Positions 63,693 through 64,000 of a stretch of DNA of 64,000 nt are shown here, one piece after another. Source of the stretch: SG8-40 sp963792855 (GTDB taxonomy: Bacteria; Pseudomonadota; Gammaproteobacteria; Burkholderiales; Eutrophovitaceae); the NCBI GenBank assembly GCA_963792855.1, contig CAWBXZ010000024.1:48259-112258 (forward strand), in the 5' to 3' direction. A model generated the notes under the pieces. That model saw only the letters and a list, made by a program, of their open reading frames with translations, was not told where the DNA came from and did not search any database. The position numbers and the translations under genes are program-made. Within the stretch, counting starts at the first letter, position 1. Each line of letters opens with the position of its first letter.

Positions 63693-63708
63693 AGCGATGA
63701 GAAGCTAA

Positions 63709-64000
63709 ATGAGAGTCCTGCCCGTCGAGCGCATTCCAGCTGAGTTGTGGGCTTCAAATGTGTTGCGGCTGCCAAAGAGCGCTGTCAGTTGCTACAAGGG
63801 TGAGCTAACTGCGCTAGGTCTGTTTGACGAAGCTGAGAAAGGTACAGACAAGAAATCGATACATGGGGGGTGTGGAATTGCAGAAACGCTGGAACACTTC
63901 AAGTTCCGCTTCGGTGTTTCAGCTGGTCGAGTGGAATTTACTGCGCTTGCCCCTGATCCTGGTTTGGCGACAGTTTCCGACGCTCGAACGAGCGACTTAA
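63709..64000 (+). CDS. Partial gene running off the window
   Basis: An open frame of 97 codons without a stop starts 16 bases after the hsdS end. It begins MRVLPVERIPAELWASNVLR and contains LPKSAVSCYKGELTAL and KGTDKKSIHGG. No domain is recognised. GC content is lower than in the neighbours. It may be a further gene of the restriction locus; hsdM has not appeared in the window and this product does not look like it. Confidence 0.5.
   Translation, partial: MRVLPVERIPAELWASNVLRLPKSAVSCYKGELTALGLFDEAEKGTDKKSIHGGCGIAETLEHFKFRFGVSAGRVEFTALAPDPGLATVSDARTSDL

Noticed and set aside
1..64000. tRNA, rRNA, prophage, IS element or biosynthetic megagene
   Set aside because: No cloverleaf, rRNA signature, transposase, integrase or phage structural gene was seen in any frame.

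Overview
The window is about 60% GC and reads as one chromosomal stretch of a member of the Pseudomonadota. UbiG points to ubiquinone respiration, ParE and ParC look closest to betaproteobacterial versions from memory, and SelO, a spermidine-type ABC transporter and a PQQ alcohol dehydrogenase fit the same picture. No rRNA, tRNA, CRISPR array, insertion sequence or phage was seen. No database was searched, so every name rests on motifs and remembered family features.

Layout. 0.4-7 kb: a candidate small RNA divergent from a LysR regulator, then parE, a secreted protein and parC (topoisomerase IV). 7-16.9 kb: an HDOD protein, a DUF1330 protein, a methyltransferase plus FAD-oxidoreductase pair that looks like branched or furan fatty acid synthesis on phospholipid, a nitronate monooxygenase, a tiny secreted repeat protein, a hydrolase, an OsmC protein and a flavin monooxygenase. 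17-20.1 kb: a tightly packed minus-strand operon (36-aa membrane peptide, GNAT, ubiG, 57-aa membrane peptide, DUF393, SDR). 20.2-22.6 kb: a fasciclin protein, an adhesin-E-like protein and a MerR regulator whose own promoter carries a CarH/LitR-like operator. 22.8-26 kb: a Gly/Cys-tailed membrane protein, a Kv-type potassium channel, a HEPN/MNT toxin-antitoxin pair enclosed by an 83-bp duplication of the channel's 3' end, and a tandem GIY-YIG-like protein.

26-44 kb: a 41-aa membrane peptide, a DUF4382 lipoprotein, a ferric-reductase-like protein, a lipoprotein, SelO, a CIA30-like protein, a second copy of the tiny secreted repeat protein, a methyltransferase, a cytochrome c with a lanthanide-type PQQ alcohol dehydrogenase, an aldo/keto reductase and a complete polyamine-type ABC transporter. 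44-49.5 kb: a broken SAM-cyclase-ATPase gene and an acyl-CoA synthetase. 49.6-64 kb: an accessory island with a PD-(D/E)XK nuclease, mobile mystery proteins A/B, a metallophosphatase, a DUF4143 ATPase, a Fic protein, an orphan AbiEi, HigBA, a cytochrome P450 and a type I restriction locus. Four blocks of a degenerate dispersed repeat lie between these modules.

A caution: single-base frameshifts are rare in the first 28 kb but frequent after 29.5 kb, and dense in 37.5-40.6, 45.2-47.7 and 59.4-63.7 kb. They often hit otherwise well-conserved proteins, so many may be assembly errors rather than true pseudogenes. Those loci are listed over their full span and marked as frameshifted.
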